Origin: Aliiroseovarius halocynthiae
GTDB taxonomy: Bacteria; Pseudomonadota; Alphaproteobacteria; Rhodobacterales; Rhodobacteraceae
Direction: 5' to 3'
Assembly (NCBI RefSeq): GCF_007004645.1
Contig: NZ_ML660026.1
Location: 1 to 64,000 of the forward strand
DNA length: 64,000 nucleotides
Below the pieces are notes generated by a model, which was not told where the DNA came from, did not search any database, and was given only the letters and a program-made list of their open reading frames with translations. Positions 45,806 to 54,166 of this stretch are shown one piece after another. Numbering within the stretch: position 1 is the stretch's first letter; each line of letters begins with the position of its first letter. The position numbers and the translations under genes are program-made.

Positions 45806-46872
45806 ACGCTCTCGAAAAGCAACTAATTGGTCGCATTTCGAAATCAGGGCCGATCTCGATCGCCGACTATATGGCTGAATGCCTATTGCATCCTGAACAC
45901 GGATATTACGCAACCCGTGATCCGCTTGGCGTCGACGGGGACTTCACCACCGCCCCCGAAATCAGCCAGATGTTTGGCGAAATGCTGGGGCTGTGCTTGG
46001 CGAAGGCGTGGATGGATCAGGGTGCGCCATCGCCCTTTGCGCTGGCCGAGCTGGGACCGGGGCGCGGCACACTGATGGCTGACATTCTGCGCGCCACCAA
46101 AGGTGTGCCGGGATTTCACGCCGCCGCAAAGCTTCATCTGGTCGAAGCCTCGCCCGTGTTGCGCACCCGACAGATCGAGCGCCTTGCGCCACACACCGTC
46201 ACCCACCACGACAGCATAGGCAGCTTGCCCGACGCACCTGTGTTCCTTGTTGCCAACGAGTTCTTCGACGCCCTGCCCATTCGCCAGTACCAGCGCGACG
46301 GTGACGGTTGGAGGGAATGTCAGGTGGGACTGGGCGACGATGCGCTAACGATGGGCCTGACCGCCCCCCTGCCCGTCCCCACGCTGGCCGACCGGCTGGC
46401 CGACACGCAAGACGGCGATGTGGTCGAAATCTGTGCGCCCGCCCAAGGAGTGATGTCCAAGCTCGCAAGCTTTATTGACACGCATGGCGGTGCAGCGCTG
46501 ATCATTGACTATGGTGACTGGCGATCCATCGGGGACACATTTCAAGCGCTGAAAAATCACACGCCGGTATCGGTACTGGACACCCCCGGTCAGGCCGACC
46601 TGACCGCGCATGTGGATTTCGAGGCTTTGGCCCGCGCCGCCGCCCCCCTGACCGCACACCAAATGACCCCACAGGGCGTGTTTCTAGAGCGTCTGGGCAT
46701 CACCGCGCGTGCGCAGGCGCTGGCAGACAGGCTCAGCGGAGATGCACTGAACAGCCACATTACTGCACACCGGCGCTTGACGCACCCGGATGAAATGGGG
46801 ACTCTCTTCAAAGTGCTGGGACTGACTCGTGCGGATTCCCCCGATCTTCCCGGCCTGCATCGCAACCAATGA
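45802..46872 (+). CDS. NDUFAF7/MidA-family SAM-dependent methyltransferase
   Basis: A 356-aa protein of the DUF185/MidA family. In mitochondria NDUFAF7 dimethylates an arginine on NDUFS2 of complex I. The SAM-binding region is FALAELGPGRGTLMADILRA (residues 75-94) with VANEFFDALPIRQYQR and ALIIDYGDWRS further on. The N-terminus has the signature ISIADYMAECLLHPEHGYYA. It overlaps lgt by 4 bp and is 13 bp ahead of pgeF: translational coupling in one operon. A bacterial complex I role is inferred from the family. Confidence 0.88.
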   Translation: MNALEKQLIGRISKSGPISIADYMAECLLHPEHGYYATRDPLGVDGDFTTAPEISQMFGEMLGLCLAKAWMDQGAPSPFALAELGPGRGTLMADILRATKGVPGFHAAAKLHLVEASPVLRTRQIERLAPHTVTHHDSIGSLPDAPVFLVANEFFDALPIRQYQRDGDGWRECQVGLGDDALTMGLTAPLPVPTLADRLADTQDGDVVEICAPAQGVMSKLASFIDTHGGAALIIDYGDWRSIGDTFQALKNHTPVSVLDTPGQADLTAHVDFEALARAAAPLTAHQMTPQGVFLERLGITARAQALADRLSGDALNSHITAHRRLTHPDEMGTLFKVLGLTRADSPDLPGLHRNQ

Positions 46873-46885
46873 CAGGCGCGCCCGG

Positions 46886-47644
46886 ATGACACTTGAGATC
46901 CTGACCTCTGACGCCCTTGGCCAGACACGGCACGGGTTCTTCACCCGTAAAGGCGGCGCGTCTTCGGGCGTCTATGCGGGATTGAACTGCGGTAGTGGCA
47001 GCAAGGATCAAACCGAGCTTGTGCAGATCAACAAAGATCGCGTCGCACAGGCATTGGAGGTGCACCCGGCCCATCTGTGTGGTGTCTATCAGGTGCATTC
47101 GCCTGACGTGGTCACGGTTCATGAACCGATGATCGGCGACCGACCAAAAGCAGATGCAGTGGTCACTGCAACGCCCGGACTTGCCCTGTCGATCCTGACT
47201 GCTGATTGTCAGCCAGTCTTGTTTTCGGATCCTGACGCACAGGTGATCGGCGCGGCGCATGCGGGCTGGAAAGGCGCCATCGGTGGCGTGCTGGAGGCTA
47301 CGCTAGACGCAATGGAATCGCTTGGCGCGACGCGCGCAAACATCACTGCTGTGATTGGCCCAACGATCAGCCATGAAGCCTATGAGGTCGGCCCTGAATT
47401 CCGGGAAGAGTTCACAGCGCATGACAGCAGCTATGATCGCTTCTTCACCAATGGCAATGGTGATCGCGCCATGTTTAACCTGCCCAGCTTTGGGCTGCAT
47501 CGCCTTGAAGCGGCGGGTGTCGGGCACGCTGAATGGACCGGTCACTGCACCTATTCCGACCCCGAACGGTTCTATTCCTATCGTCGTACTTGCCACAAGA
47601 AAGAGCCGGACTACGGGCGCTTGATCTCGGCAATCCGCCTCTGA
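46886..47644 (+). CDS. pgeF: Peptidoglycan editing factor PgeF (YfiH / Cu-oxidase_4 family)
   Basis: A 252-aa cytoplasmic protein of the YfiH/LACC1 family. PgeF removes erroneous L-Ser muropeptide precursors from the murein pathway; relatives act as purine phosphorylases. Key residues His in CGVYQVHSPD, Cys in LTADCQPVLF and His in GAAHAGWKG are present and form the active site in this family. Start at ATG 46886, after the MidA stop, with CGG upstream only: a weak ribosome site. The third gene of the lgt operon. A terminator follows after 10 bp. Confidence 0.9.
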   Translation: MTLEILTSDALGQTRHGFFTRKGGASSGVYAGLNCGSGSKDQTELVQINKDRVAQALEVHPAHLCGVYQVHSPDVVTVHEPMIGDRPKADAVVTATPGLALSILTADCQPVLFSDPDAQVIGAAHAGWKGAIGGVLEATLDAMESLGATRANITAVIGPTISHEAYEVGPEFREEFTAHDSSYDRFFTNGNGDRAMFNLPSFGLHRLEAAGVGHAEWTGHCTYSDPERFYSYRRTCHKKEPDYGRLISAIRL

Positions 47645-47648
47645 CCCA

Positions 47649-47680
47649 CAAAAAATGCCGCCAACAGTGTGGGCGGCATT
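47649..47680. terminator. Bidirectional terminator between pgeF and the Lrp gene
   Basis: AATGCCGCC/GGCGGCATT stem, flanked on the minus-strand 3' side by TTTTTTT. It stops the minus-strand Lrp gene (stop at 47706) and probably pgeF. Confidence 0.8.
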
Positions 47681-47705
47681 CATGACTCCGGCGATCTCGA
47701 TTTCT

Positions 47706-48206
47706 TTACGGCGTGTCTTCCATCCGCGCTTCCAAAACATCAAACGGCACACCCGGCTCGTCCTTGGCACCGCGAATGACCAGCGAGGTCTTCACCGACG
47801 CCACATTTTCTGCCGATGTCAGCTGCTCGGTCAGGAAGCTTTGGAAGGTCGACAGATCGGGCGCGACACATTTCAGGATGAAATCCACTTCGCCATTCAG
47901 CATGTGACATTCGCGGACCAGCGGCCAGTCACGGCACTGTGCCTCAAAGGCAGACAGGTCAATTTCGGCCTGACTGACCAGACCGACCATTGCGAAAACC
48001 TGCACCTCAAAGCCCAGCGCGCGGGCGTCTACATCCGCATGATAGCCCCGGATCAATCCATGCTCTTCCAACGTACGCACCCGTCGTAGACAGGGGGGCG
48101 CTGAAATCCCGACACGTTTGGCCAGTTCCACATTGGTCATACGACCGTCGGCCTGAAGTTCGGCCAGAATCATACGGTCGATAGGGTCAAGTTTACTTGC
48201 GGACAT
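47706..48206 (-). CDS. Lrp/AsnC-family transcriptional regulator
   Basis: A 166-aa leucine-responsive regulator. Residues 4-65 form the HTH (DRMILAELQADGRMTNVELA, KRVGISAPPCLRRVRTLEEH), followed by a C-terminal RAM/ligand domain (QVFAMVGLVSQAEIDLSAFE, CHMLNGEVDFILKCVAPDLS). The signature SAPPCLRRVRTLE is typical of this subgroup. Divergent from trxB with a shared 243-bp region holding palindromes and TTGCGC repeats: autoregulation and control of trxB are likely. The amino-acid ligand is not predictable. Confidence 0.93.
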   Translation of the reverse strand: MSASKLDPIDRMILAELQADGRMTNVELAKRVGISAPPCLRRVRTLEEHGLIRGYHADVDARALGFEVQVFAMVGLVSQAEIDLSAFEAQCRDWPLVRECHMLNGEVDFILKCVAPDLSTFQSFLTEQLTSAENVASVKTSLVIRGAKDEPGVPFDVLEARMEDTP

Positions 48207-48251
48207 TAGGTTGCCTTCTGATGAGCATCCGGTGGCGCGCCAACAGGCGGC

Positions 48252-48325
48252 TTCCGATCGGAAATTGCGCAGAGATTACATCTGGATGACGCATTGCGCA
48301 ACAATCTTTCGCATCTACGCAACAT
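48252..48325. promoter_or_regulatory. Palindrome and TTGCGC repeats, Lrp-type operator candidate
   Basis: TTCCGATCGGAA (48252-48263) is a perfect 12-bp palindrome. Directly after it come TTGCGC at 48265-48270, the near-palindrome ATTGCGCAACAAT at 48293-48305 and ACGCAACAT near 48316. Repeats of this sort, at irregular helical spacing, suit octameric Lrp proteins. Confidence 0.4.
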
Positions 48326-48449
48326 CATTTCCTGAGAGAGCCCCCCGCCACGCCGTCACAGCACCGTGAAGGCGTCGGGCACAGGCCTTTCAATACAGCT
48401 CCAGCTCGCTTATATGCGTCACGAAACAAGATTGCTCAAGGAATAATCC

Positions 48450-49391
48450 ATGTCCGAGACTCGCCACACCAAAGTTCTGATCATCGGCTCCGGCCCCGCT
48501 GGGTACACTGCAGGCGTTTACGCCGCGCGCGCCATGCTGGAACCGATCCTTGTGCAAGGTATGGAACCGGGTGGCCAGCTGACCACCACGACCGAGGTCG
48601 AGAACTATCCGTCTTTCATCGACATCCAAGGCCCCGAGCTGATGATGAAGATGGAAGAGCACGCCCGCGCAATGGGAACCGAGGTGATTGGTGACCTGAT
48701 CGTGGATCTGGACATCTCAAAACGCCCCTTCACCGCCAAAGGTGACAGCGGCACGGTCTATACTGCCGATGCCGTCATTCTGGCCACCGGCGCACGCGCC
48801 AAGTGGCTGGGTCTGGACAGCGAAGAGAAGTTCAAAGGCTTCGGCGTTTCGGCCTGCGCAACCTGTGACGGCTTCTTCTATCGCGGCGAAGAGATCGTCG
48901 TTGTGGGTGGCGGCAACACAGCCGTCGAAGAAGCGCTGTTCCTGACCAAGTTCGCGTCGAAAGTGACCTTGATCCACCGCCGCGACACGCTGCGCGCGGA
49001 AAAGATCCTGATCGACCGCCTGATGAAAAATGAAAAGATCGTGCCCCTGTGGGATCACACGCTGGACGAGGTCGTAGGCGACGAAAACCCGCTGGGCGTC
49101 ACCGGCGTGCGCGCCAAACATGTCGACACCAGCGAGATCACCGAGGTCCCGGCCAAAGGTGTTTTCATCGCCATCGGCCACGCGCCCGCAAATGAGTTGG
49201 TAAAGGACACGCTGGAAACCCATATGGGCGGCTATGTCGTGACCAAACCGGACTCGACCGCCACGTCGGTACCCGGTGTGTTTGCCGCTGGTGACCTGAC
49301 AGACCACAAATACCGCCAAGCTGTGACCTCGGCGGGTATGGGCTGCATGGCTGCGCTGGAAGCAGAGCATTTCCTGGCCGAACAAGAGTGA
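48450..49391 (+). CDS. trxB: Thioredoxin reductase
   Basis: A 313-aa FAD-NADPH disulfide reductase that keeps thioredoxin reduced. FAD site: [18 protein letters not shown]; redox pair Cys136/Cys139 in [17 protein letters not shown] loop [16 protein letters not shown]; closing FAD motif [20 protein letters not shown]. Length standard. Upstream AAGGAA. Divergent from the Lrp gene. Its TGA overlaps the start of the RES-domain gene by 1 bp. Confidence 0.97.
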   Translation: MSETRHTKVLIIGSGPAGYTAGVYAARAMLEPILVQGMEPGGQLTTTTEVENYPSFIDIQGPELMMKMEEHARAMGTEVIGDLIVDLDISKRPFTAKGDSGTVYTADAVILATGARAKWLGLDSEEKFKGFGVSACATCDGFFYRGEEIVVVGGGNTAVEEALFLTKFASKVTLIHRRDTLRAEKILIDRLMKNEKIVPLWDHTLDEVVGDENPLGVTGVRAKHVDTSEITEVPAKGVFIAIGHAPANELVKDTLETHMGGYVVTKPDSTATSVPGVFAAGDLTDHKYRQAVTSAGMGCMAALEAEHFLAEQE

Positions 49392-49900
49392 TGACCGATC
49401 TGCTAAGCGTGACCCTGAACGGTCTGTTTTGGCGATCAACTTTTCTGGGGCATGAAGACAGGATTCTTGCCCCAGCCTCTGCCCCATTCGGGCGCTGGCA
49501 TACCGAAGGGCAGAAAGCGCTTTATCTGTCGGGAACGCCTGAAGGTTGCCGGGTTGCGCTGAATGTCTATCTTCGCAAAGATGACCCCGAGCGTGGAATA
49601 TATCCCCTGCGGGTCATCAACGCACAAGTGGCAGATCTGCGGGACCCGGAAACCCGCGCAGCTTACAGCGCACCCCTCGACGAAATTCATGCACGCTGGG
49701 CCGATCTGCGGGCCGAAGGACTAAATTCACCGACGTGGCGGGTTAGCGACCGGGCACGCGCTGCCGGGCTTGACGGCATCCTGACCCCGTCCCGCTCGCG
49801 GCCTGACCTGACCCACCTGACGTTGTTTCAGTGGAACTCGGCTGGCGCGGCCCAGGTTGCACAGGCCGGCGCACCCTTACCGTTTCACAACGAGAGCTGA
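49391..49900 (+). CDS. RES-domain protein (NAD+ phosphorylase family)
   Basis: A 169-aa protein of the RES fold. The first arginine is in GLFWRST, the second in FGRWHTEGQKALYLSGTPEG and the serine in TPSRSRPDLTHLTLFQW. RES toxins degrade NAD+ with phosphate and pair with an Xre-like antitoxin. Here the expected Glu after the helix (Al.E) seems to be Asn in RVALNVYLR, so activity is uncertain. The start ATG 49391 forms TGATG with the trxB stop, giving coupled translation; a GTG at 49388 is the alternative. No antitoxin is next to it. A housekeeping role linked to redox and NAD metabolism seems more likely than a toxin. Confidence 0.7.
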   Translation: MTDLLSVTLNGLFWRSTFLGHEDRILAPASAPFGRWHTEGQKALYLSGTPEGCRVALNVYLRKDDPERGIYPLRVINAQVADLRDPETRAAYSAPLDEIHARWADLRAEGLNSPTWRVSDRARAAGLDGILTPSRSRPDLTHLTLFQWNSAGAAQVAQAGAPLPFHNES

Positions 49901-50052
49901 TTAGACAGAACGGTGCTGTCCATTGCGATTATCCCCGCTTCAATGCTCTTGGCAAAACACTGTTCCACAATAAACACAGTCTGCGTGACTTTCCCCGTAT
50001 ATTAGAATCCTCGTCAAAAACCTCTTTGCCCGACACTGAATTCATGCGAAGC

Positions 50053-50066
50053 GTTCACGCGTGAAC
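50053..50066. promoter_or_regulatory. Perfect 14-bp palindrome, candidate operator of the MarR-like fusion gene
   Basis: GTTCACGCGTGAAC equals its own reverse complement and ends 19 bp before the ATG of the fused gene. MarR regulators bind short palindromes of about this length and often repress their own gene. Confidence 0.45.
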
Positions 50067-50085
50067 ACACTTTGAGTCGCCAGTT

Positions 50086-52161
50086 ATGTCGTCACCCGTG
50101 ACAAAACCCAATCCGGACGAGGAAGATCAGCTCTTCCGCCTTCTGCGCCAACTGGATACGGCGCCGGAAGCTTCGCAACGCGCGATCGCTTCTGCGATTG
50201 GAACGTCGTTGGGGCGGCTTAATGCGCTTTTGCGCATGGCAGCCGAAGACGGCCTGATCACGATAAGTGAGCGGGCCGGACCCGATAAACGCCAGCGGTT
50301 TGCCTATTCGCTTACCGCACGTGGCGCGTCCGAGAAGGTGCGGCTCACAGACATTTTTCTGAACCGCAAGCTTGCAGAATATAACGCATTGCACGCGGAA
50401 TTAACTGGTACAACCAGCGGCCTGGTTCCGCTTAAACACAGGACCAATCTTATGGAACACAATCTTGCTCCGATCCCGGAACTCTATGTCAGCCACGAAA
50501 GCGCGCTGAAGCTGAAAGTCGAAGCGGCTGATCTGACCAGTCACGACCTGACCCCGCGCCAGATCTGCGATCTTGAGCTTCTGATGAACGGCGGCTTTAA
50601 CCCGCTGAAAGGCTTCCTGAGCGAAGAAGACTATAACGGCGTTGTGGAAAACATGCGTTTGGCTGACGGCCAACTGTGGCCGATGCCGATCACGCTGGAT
50701 GTGTCCGAAGATTTCGCCCAGTCGATCGAACTGGGACAAGACATTGCCCTGCGCGACCAGGAAGGTGTCATTCTGGCGACCATGACTGTGACCGACCGCT
50801 GGGAGCCCAACAAGGCCCGCGAGGCCGAAAAGGTTTTCGGTGCGGATGACGACGCCCACCCGGCTGTGAACTATCTGCACAACCAAGCGGGCAAGATCTA
50901 TCTGGGTGGTCCGGTTGTCGGCATCCAGCAGCCTGTCCACTATGATTTCCGCGCTCGTCGCGACACCCCGAACGAGCTGCGCGCCTATTTCCGCAAGCTG
51001 GGCTGGCGCAAAATTGTGGCCTTCCAAACCCGCAACCCGCTTCACCGCGCGCACCAGGAACTGACCTTCCGCGCCGCGAAAGAAGCGCAGGCCAACCTGC
51101 TGATCCACCCGGTTGTTGGCATGACCAAGCCGGGCGATGTGGACCACTTCACCCGCGTGCGTTGCTATGAAGCCGTTCTGGACAAATACCCGGCATCGAC
51201 CACCACCATGTCGCTTCTGAACTTGGCGATGCGTATGGCTGGCCCGCGCGAAGCTGTTTGGCACGGCTTGATCCGCGCCAACCACGGCTGCACCCACTTC
51301 ATCGTGGGCCGCGACCACGCTGGACCCGGCAAGAACTCGGCTGGTGAAGACTTCTACGGCCCCTATGACGCGCAAGAACTGTACCGCGCGAACCAATCGG
51401 AAATCGGCTGTGAAATGGTCGACTTCAAGCACATGGTTTGGGTTCAGGAACGCGCTCAGTATGAGGCGATCGACGAAATTAAGGACAAAGATGACATCAC
51501 CATCCTGAACATTTCAGGCACCGAACTGCGTCGCCGTCTGGCCGAGGGTCTTGAGATCCCCGAGTGGTTCTCGTTCCCCGAAGTGGTCAAGGAACTGCGT
51601 CGCACCAAACCGCCACGCGCTAAGCAGGGCTTTACCGTGTTCTTCACCGGCTTCTCGGGTTCGGGCAAGTCGACCATCGCCAACGCGCTGATGGTGAAGT
51701 TGATGGAACAGGGCGGCCGTCCGGTGACGCTTCTGGATGGTGACATCGTACGTAAAAACCTATCGAGCGAACTTGGCTTCTCGAAAGAGCACCGCGACCT
51801 GAACATCCGCCGCATCGGCTATGTCGCGTCCGAGATCACCAAAAACGGTGGTATCGCGATCTGCGCGCCCATCGCGCCCTATGCGACCACCCGCCGTGCG
51901 GTCCGTGAAGACATCGAAGCCTTTGGTGCCTTCGTGGAAGTGCATGTCGCAACCTCGATCGAGGAATGCGAACGTCGCGACCGCAAGGGCCTCTATAAAC
52001 TGGCCCGCGAAGGCAAGATCAAAGAGTTCACCGGGATCTCGGACCCCTACGACGTGCCCGTGAACCCGGAACTGTCGGTCGAGACTGAAAACGTCGATGT
52101 CGACAACTGCGCCCATCAGGTTCTGCTGAAACTGGAAAGCATGGGTCTGGTGAAAGCCTGA
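50086..52161 (+). CDS. MarR-like HTH domain fused to bifunctional ATP sulfurylase / APS kinase (PAPS synthetase)
   Basis: A 691-aa protein. Residues 1-115 form a winged helix like the stand-alone EPS-associated MarR regulators (ASQRAIASAIGTSLGRLNAL at 29-48, wing, FLNRKLAEYNALHAEL coiled helix). From residue 123 (MEHNLAPIPELYVSHESALK) follows ATP sulfurylase with the HxxH site NPLHRAH (317-323), then from about 515 APS kinase with P-loop GFSGSGKST (522-530) and DGDIVRKNLSSELGFS. Together they turn sulfate into PAPS in two steps. Roseobacter homologues I remember start near M123 and are about 570 aa. M123 has an AGGA 8 nt before it, so a shorter product may also be made. The upstream start has a weak ribosome site but a palindrome before it. 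Confidence 0.85.
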   Translation: MSSPVTKPNPDEEDQLFRLLRQLDTAPEASQRAIASAIGTSLGRLNALLRMAAEDGLITISERAGPDKRQRFAYSLTARGASEKVRLTDIFLNRKLAEYNALHAELTGTTSGLVPLKHRTNLMEHNLAPIPELYVSHESALKLKVEAADLTSHDLTPRQICDLELLMNGGFNPLKGFLSEEDYNGVVENMRLADGQLWPMPITLDVSEDFAQSIELGQDIALRDQEGVILATMTVTDRWEPNKAREAEKVFGADDDAHPAVNYLHNQAGKIYLGGPVVGIQQPVHYDFRARRDTPNELRAYFRKLGWRKIVAFQTRNPLHRAHQELTFRAAKEAQANLLIHPVVGMTKPGDVDHFTRVRCYEAVLDKYPASTTTMSLLNLAMRMAGPREAVWHGLIRANHGCTHFIVGRDHAGPGKNSAGEDFYGPYDAQELYRANQSEIGCEMVDFKHMVWVQERAQYEAIDEIKDKDDITILNISGTELRRRLAEGLEIPEWFSFPEVVKELRRTKPPRAKQGFTVFFTGFSGSGKSTIANALMVKLMEQGGRPVTLLDGDIVRKNLSSELGFSKEHRDLNIRRIGYVASEITKNGGIAICAPIAPYATTRRAVREDIEAFGAFVEVHVATSIEECERRDRKGLYKLAREGKIKEFTGISDPYDVPVNPELSVETENVDVDNCAHQVLLKLESMGLVKA

Positions 52162-52181
52162 TCCGGGCAGATTAAAAAACG

Positions 52182-52211
52182 AAAGCCCGGCCGTAGCGCC
52201 GGGCTTTTTTT
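52182..52211 (+). terminator. Terminator of the PAPS synthetase gene
   Basis: AAGCCCGGC/GCCGGGCTT stem with a CGTA loop and TTTTTTT. It lies 20 bp after the stop. Confidence 0.9.
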
Positions 52212-52326
52212 ATCGTATTGACGCACGATCTCGGCGCGCAGATAACAGCACTCGACCTCGCCCCTAGGTGGATTTCGATCGCCTGCCAATAATTTCAGAA
52301 GCCCTGCCCCGTTTGGAGACCCGCCT

Positions 52327-52962
52327 ATGGCACGCCGTGAGAAGAAACCGTTGGTTTGGTTTAGTAAAGTGTTCGTCGATTCAACCCTGCTCAAAGGCTT
52401 TGAATCTGATACCTATCAAAATGATCGTGATCTGGCAGTGGACGCCATGCGCCGCAATGTATTGGGTGAAGATCTGCCTGCCGAGCGCTTCGCCACAGAG
52501 TTCTGGTACGAATACGGTGACACGAAAATCCGCAAAGTGCCCGATTTTGCGATGATCGGCGGGTATTGGGTCGTCTCGCAAGAGATGAAAGATGTGTTCG
52601 AGCAGTTCGACCTGGGAAAAACCTCGTTCTATCCAACCAAACTGTATGAGCATAATCGTAAAACCGAGGTTGCGGGTACGCATTACTGCATCAACTTCGC
52701 CGAGGTGAAGAATAGTTTCCTGCCACAGCATTCACCCGAGGTCGAAAAGCCGTTCAAAAGCGTCGACTATTACAAATTAGAGGGATGGATGGACGAAGGC
52801 ATGGTTGCTGTGTCTGACGACGCCCTTGACGGCGTAGACCTATGGCTCGAGGGCAGTTTACGCAAAAGCCTGTTTTTCAGCGACCGTCTTGTGTCGGCGC
52901 TGAAAGATGCCAAGCTTACGCGTCGTCTTAGCTTGCGTAAATGCACCATTATAGACGGCTAA
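52327..52962 (+). CDS. DUF1629 / Imm11-like protein
   Basis: A 211-aa cytoplasmic protein. The end FFSDRLVSALKDAKLTRRLS is the hallmark of the DUF1629 (Imm11) family, and the middle part VEKPFKSVDYYKLEGWMDEG and EGSLRKSLFFSD fit it. In polymorphic toxin loci such proteins are immunity proteins; in many other genomes they are stand-alone with no known toxin. No toxin gene is nearby here, so its role is open. The ribosome site GGAG lies 8 nt before the ATG. It is separated from the PAPS synthetase by a terminator and converges with the EEP gene. Confidence 0.65.
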   Translation: MARREKKPLVWFSKVFVDSTLLKGFESDTYQNDRDLAVDAMRRNVLGEDLPAERFATEFWYEYGDTKIRKVPDFAMIGGYWVVSQEMKDVFEQFDLGKTSFYPTKLYEHNRKTEVAGTHYCINFAEVKNSFLPQHSPEVEKPFKSVDYYKLEGWMDEGMVAVSDDALDGVDLWLEGSLRKSLFFSDRLVSALKDAKLTRRLSLRKCTIIDG

Positions 52963-52969
52963 TCCCCCG

Positions 52970-54076
52970 CTAACCGCTCAACCCATCCGGCATTGGGTTC
53001 CAGTCGAAATAGGCTTTGACGATCCCGTGGTCTGACGCGCCCAGTTCTTCTTCGAAATCTTCGCGGTTCAGGTGGTCGTTGATCACTTCCATCTCGCGGA
53101 AGGACCAAAGGCGTTTGCGCGAGTGGTCATAAAACTCCTCGCTAACCAAAATATGGTCAAGACTCTCGCGCTTATGCTTGTAGACATGGGTGTAATAGAC
53201 ATGCCGCATCGAGCGGTATTGTTGAAGCCGCTCGACGGAATACAGCCCTTTGTCAGCGGACAGCCCTGCCCGGCTTTTCTGCACCACGCGATAGGTGGGT
53301 TGATCAGATATCAGCTCGTTCGTCACGGACATCGTGTCATCGTTCAGATCGCCCATCACGATGGTGGGCGAGATGTCGTTTTCGTCCTCGGACTTCATCC
53401 AGCCGTCCAGAAGCACGCGAAGCGCGCCGGCCTCCATCACGCGGCGCATATGCGCCAGCGTGGATTTCGCGTGTTTAGCGTGGTGTTGCAGAATGATCGG
53501 TTGCGGCTGCGCAAAGGACACGCGGGCCGGTCCCTTAGATTTCAGATGCGCCACAACGATGGTGACTTCGGGCGGCGTCGGGTTGTTTCCTTCTGGGTGA
53601 ATCTTTGCGATCAGCAAGGGCCGCGAGAATTTATTGATGGTGATGGTGATCTCTTCTTCAGCGCCTGCCGTCTCGCGCACCTTGTCGAAGCGGAACTGCG
53701 GCGGGAAATCCGCATGCCAGCCGCCTTGCGCCAGCTGAGAGTTGCCATGCCGATCTTTACGCACCGCCAACGCGACCTGAGGCCGCCCCCGCCCCGGCGC
53801 GTCCCGCGCGACAAGGTCATAGTCGTTGGTCAACCCAGCCTCGGCAAAACATTCGCGCAAGGCCAGAACCGACCAGAGCTCCTGAAAGGCGATGACCTCG
53901 GCGTCGACCTCTTTCAGGCGCGCGGCGGTCCATCGGATTTTGCGCTGGTAATAGGCGCGCCCTTCGTCATCATCTTCGATATGCGGCTGGTTAGAATAGG
54001 TAATCCCGCCGGGGACCTGAAGGTTGAAAAGATTGATCGTCGCAAAGCTTAGATCACGCATATTCGCACGGGCCAT
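52970..54076 (-). CDS. Endonuclease/exonuclease/phosphatase (EEP) family protein
   Basis: A 368-aa protein of the EEP fold. It has the metal-binding Glu in VIAFQELWSVLAL (about residues 60-72), the GDLNDD motif in IVMGDLNDDTM and the catalytic SDH in GASDHGIVKAY. No signal peptide: the start reads MARANMRDLSF. The substrate could be nucleic acid or a phosphodiester lipid; the sequence does not decide. It converges with the Imm11-like gene, the stops being 8 bp apart. Confidence 0.82.
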   Translation of the reverse strand: MARANMRDLSFATINLFNLQVPGGITYSNQPHIEDDDEGRAYYQRKIRWTAARLKEVDAEVIAFQELWSVLALRECFAEAGLTNDYDLVARDAPGRGRPQVALAVRKDRHGNSQLAQGGWHADFPPQFRFDKVRETAGAEEEITITINKFSRPLLIAKIHPEGNNPTPPEVTIVVAHLKSKGPARVSFAQPQPIILQHHAKHAKSTLAHMRRVMEAGALRVLLDGWMKSEDENDISPTIVMGDLNDDTMSVTNELISDQPTYRVVQKSRAGLSADKGLYSVERLQQYRSMRHVYYTHVYKHKRESLDHILVSEEFYDHSRKRLWSFREMEVINDHLNREDFEEELGASDHGIVKAYFDWNPMPDGLSG

Positions 54077-54166
54077 GGCAAAGTCCTCCTGAAATCAACT
54101 TCTGGAAGAATAGCATGATTCTGTGACAATTGCGGATGGCAGGTCAAATTCGTCTGAACGCGGGCT

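Noticed and set aside
50401-51432. 343-codon minus-strand ORF
   Set aside because: Antisense to the ATP sulfurylase part, which carries all the conserved motifs. The antisense product has no recognisable domain.
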